Source: Mesorhizobium loti
Lineage (GTDB): Bacteria; Pseudomonadota; Alphaproteobacteria; Rhizobiales; Rhizobiaceae
NCBI RefSeq assembly: GCF_002858745.1
Contig: NZ_PJRO01000006.1
Coordinates: 248,001 to 312,000 of the forward strand
Direction: 5' to 3'
Length of the DNA: 64,000 nt
Part shown: in pieces, positions 62,108 to 64,000 of the stretch
Layout of the letters: every line of letters starts with the position of its first letter
Numbering within the stretch: position 1 is the stretch's first letter
The notes under the pieces: model-generated
Told to the model about the DNA's origin: nothing
Database searches by the model: none
Seen by the model: the letters and a program-made list of their open reading frames with translations, nothing else
Program-made: the position numbers and the translations under genes

Positions 62108-63458
62108 TATTCTGATCGTCGACGACGAAGAAGACATCCGTGAACTTGTCGCGGGTATCCTGAGTGACGAAGGCCACGAAACCCGCACGGCTCATGATGC
62201 CGACAGTGCGCTGGCGGCAATCGCCGATCGCGCGCCGCGCCTTATCTTCCTCGACATCTGGTTGCAGGGGTCGCGACTGGACGGCTTGGCGTTGCTTGAT
62301 GAAATCAAAACCCTGCATCCCAACCTGCCGGTGGTGATGATTTCGGGTCACGGCAATATTGAAACGGCAGTGTCGGCCATTCGCCGCGGCGCATACGACT
62401 TCATCGAAAAGCCCTTCAAGGCGGACCGGCTGATCCTCGTTGCGGAGCGTGCGCTGGAGACCTCCAAACTGCGGCGCGAGGTTTCCGACCTGAAACAGCG
62501 CAGTGGCGAGACGTTCGACCTCATCGGCATGTCGTCTGCGATGAGCCAGTTGCGGCAGACCATCGAACGCGTGGCGCCGACCAACAGCCGCATCATGATC
62601 TTGGGGCCTTCGGGTTCCGGCAAGGAACTGGCGGCAAGGGCCATTCACGCCCTGTCTGCGCGCAAAAGCGGGCCGTTTGTGACCTTGAGCGCCGCCAACA
62701 TCACGCCGGAGCGCATGGAGATCGAGCTGTTCGGTACCGAGTCGAACGGAACCGAACGCAAGGTCGGTGCGCTGGAGGAGGCGCATCGCGGCATTCTCTA
62801 CATCGACGAAGTCGCCGATATGCCGCGCGAAACGCAAAACAAGATCCTGCGCGTGCTGGTCGAACAACAGTTCGAGCGGGTGGGCGGTACCAAGCGCGTC
62901 AAGGTCGACGTGCGCATCATCTCCTCGACCGCGCAAAACCTCGAGGCGATGATCGCCGAGGGACGTTTCCGTGAGGACCTTTATCATCGCCTTGCTGTCG
63001 TGCCCGTGGCGGTGCCGGGGCTTGCGGAGCGACGCGAGGATATCCCTTATCTGGTCGATACCTTTGTCAAACAGATATCGAGACAGGCAGGTATCAAGGC
63101 GCGGCGTATCGGCGACGACGCGATGGCGGTGCTTCAGGCCCACAACTGGCCGGGCAACGTGCGCCAGCTGCGCAACAACATCGAGCGCCTCATGATCCTG
63201 GCGCGGGGTGATGACGTGGATGCGCCAATCACCGCCGACCTGCTTCCTTCCGAAATTGGCGATGTGATGCCACGCACACCCAACCAGTCGGACCAGCACA
63301 TCATGGCACTGCCCTTGCGCGAGGCTCGGGAGCAGTTTGAGAAAGATTATCTGATCGCCCAGATCAATCGCTTCGGCGGCAACATCTCCAAGACCGCCGA
63401 ATTTATCGGCATGGAGCGCTCCGCCCTGCATCGCAAGCTCAAGTCACTTGGTGTTTGA
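62097..63458 (+). CDS. ntrX: Response regulator NtrX
   Basis: A 453-residue response regulator with a receiver domain (phospho-acceptor Asp53, LIFLDIWLQG), a AAA+ domain with Walker A GPSGSGKE at 170-177 and Walker B ILYIDE at 233-238, and a C-terminal Fis-type helix-turn-helix (GNISKTAEFIGMERSALHRKL). Where sigma-54 activators carry GAFTGA after ELFG, this protein reads TESNGTERKVGALEEA (213-228). It therefore probably works without sigma-54. The start at 62097 lies within the end of ntrY and matches the family. Confidence 0.94.
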   Translation: MASDILIVDDEEDIRELVAGILSDEGHETRTAHDADSALAAIADRAPRLIFLDIWLQGSRLDGLALLDEIKTLHPNLPVVMISGHGNIETAVSAIRRGAYDFIEKPFKADRLILVAERALETSKLRREVSDLKQRSGETFDLIGMSSAMSQLRQTIERVAPTNSRIMILGPSGSGKELAARAIHALSARKSGPFVTLSAANITPERMEIELFGTESNGTERKVGALEEAHRGILYIDEVADMPRETQNKILRVLVEQQFERVGGTKRVKVDVRIISSTAQNLEAMIAEGRFREDLYHRLAVVPVAVPGLAERREDIPYLVDTFVKQISRQAGIKARRIGDDAMAVLQAHNWPGNVRQLRNNIERLMILARGDDVDAPITADLLPSEIGDVMPRTPNQSDQHIMALPLREAREQFEKDYLIAQINRFGGNISKTAEFIGMERSALHRKLKSLGV

Positions 63459-63549
63459 CCCGTCGCTGCTGATCGGCTGGACCATGCCTTTGTCCGATAC
63501 GCGATCATCGGAATCACGTAAGAAAACCTGATATTTCAGAGAGTTCGCC

Positions 63550-64000
63550 ATGCCACGCATTGCCTATGTGAACGGACGCTACGTCGCCCATCGCGACGCC
63601 GCTGTGCATGTTGAGGATCGCGGCTATCAGTTTGCCGACGGCGTTTATGAGGTCTGTGAGGTGGCGCGCGGCTTCATTGTCGACATGAAACGCCATCTCG
63701 ACCGGCTCGACCGCTCCTTGCGGGAGCTTCGTATCGACTGGCCGATCGGCAGGAGACCGTTTGAGATCGTGCTGCGCGAGGTGGTCAGGCGCAACCAGGT
63801 TTTCAATGGGCTGGTCTATTTGCAGGTGACGCGTGGCGTCGCCAGCCGAGACTTCCTGTTTCCTGCGGACACGATGTCGTCGCTTGTCGTGACGGCCAGG
63901 AAAGTCAACCCGGCGCTTGCGGCCAAGCGCGCTGAAGACGGCATCAAGGTCATCACGGTGCCGGAGAACCGTTGGGATCGGGTTGATATCAAGTCGGTCG
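63550..64000 (+). CDS. dat: D-amino-acid transaminase, 3'-partial
   Basis: The first 150 residues of a fold-type IV PLP aminotransferase, cut off by the window end. RIAYVNGRYVAHRDAAVHVEDRGYQFADGVYEVCEV in outline is the N-terminal domain of D-amino-acid or branched-chain aminotransferases, and the HLDRLDRSLRELRI segment is close to D-amino-acid transaminases. The catalytic Lys, expected near residue 145, lies in or just after the DIKSV at the window end. The position after ntrX fits the rhizobial order ntrX-dat-hfq. A short 91-base gap precedes it. Confidence 0.85.
   Translation, partial: MPRIAYVNGRYVAHRDAAVHVEDRGYQFADGVYEVCEVARGFIVDMKRHLDRLDRSLRELRIDWPIGRRPFEIVLREVVRRNQVFNGLVYLQVTRGVASRDFLFPADTMSSLVVTARKVNPALAAKRAEDGIKVITVPENRWDRVDIKSV

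Overview
The window is a stretch of GC-rich alphaproteobacterial chromosome. Gene content and order point to Hyphomicrobiales (Rhizobiales), most like a Mesorhizobium/Phyllobacteriaceae relative: pyrH-frr-uppS-cdsA-rseP-bamA-lpxD-fabZ-lpxA-lpxI-lpxB, gltA, gltX, comEC, lexA, moeA-moaC-trpC-trpD-ppiD, tpiA-secG, pyrG, kdsA, eno, pdhA-pdhB-pdhC, lpdA, lipA, cinA-ispDF and dusB-ntrB-ntrC-ntrY-ntrX. The genus is an inference from synteny and from traits such as LpxI, fused IspDF, a lipoylated PDH E1-beta and a GAAC-N7-GAAC SOS box. No rRNA, tRNA, CRISPR array, prophage or insertion sequence was recognised.

Layout. 1-2345: accessory genes (a short-chain dehydrogenase broken by a frameshift, a secreted NTF2-like protein, an aldo/keto reductase). 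2502-13744: translation, nucleotide, phospholipid and envelope biogenesis, from UMP kinase through BamA to the lipid A enzymes, with overlapping or closely spaced reading frames. 13742-14862: an intergenic repeat, a NIF3-insert-domain protein and a DoxX protein. 15139-18027: citrate synthase and glutamyl-tRNA synthetase on the minus strand, then comEC (+) and lexA (-), which converge. 21613-24443: a small accessory island (LysR regulator divergent from a quinol-monooxygenase-like gene, a membrane protein gene with an in-frame amber codon, a DUF1236 protein). 24525-29950: a minus-strand operon ppiD-trpD-trpC-moaC-moeA with overlapping start and stop codons. 30069-44958: the tpiA/secG/pyrG/kdsA/eno backbone interrupted by small accessory genes (rhodanese, DUF1905, L,D-transpeptidase, DUF1697, NCS1 permease, two acyltransferase or export genes, VOC, dodecin, 2OG oxygenase, DUF6636, FtsB). 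45131-54207: pyruvate dehydrogenase complex, lipoyl synthase, RatA/COQ10-like protein and a secreted barrel-like protein. 54211-55925: CinA and IspDF on the minus strand. 56065-63458: dusB plus both nitrogen two-component systems. The window ends inside a D-amino-acid transaminase gene.

How the genes work together. RseP, BamA and the Lpx enzymes build and survey the outer membrane, with KdsA supplying Kdo and UppS/CdsA supplying lipid carriers. Enolase, Tpi, PDH (E1-alpha, E1-beta, E2, E3), LipA and GltA form a path from triose phosphate to citrate. NtrBC and NtrYX sense nitrogen and related signals.

The region is mostly ordinary core genome and I did not find a clear undescribed system. The best leads are a 99-bp intergenic repeat present twice in opposite orientation, the absence of dxr between cdsA and rseP, a (GAC)6 tract spanning the lpxA/lpxI overlap, SGNH-hydrolase and GNAT genes embedded between pdhC and lpdA, a structured pdhA leader, and an NtrX with no GAFTGA loop. 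No gap between genes exceeds about 300 bases. The longest, 32382-32662 (upstream of the L,D-transpeptidase) and 39266-39549 (between the divergent TauE-like and VOC genes), hold nothing I can name.
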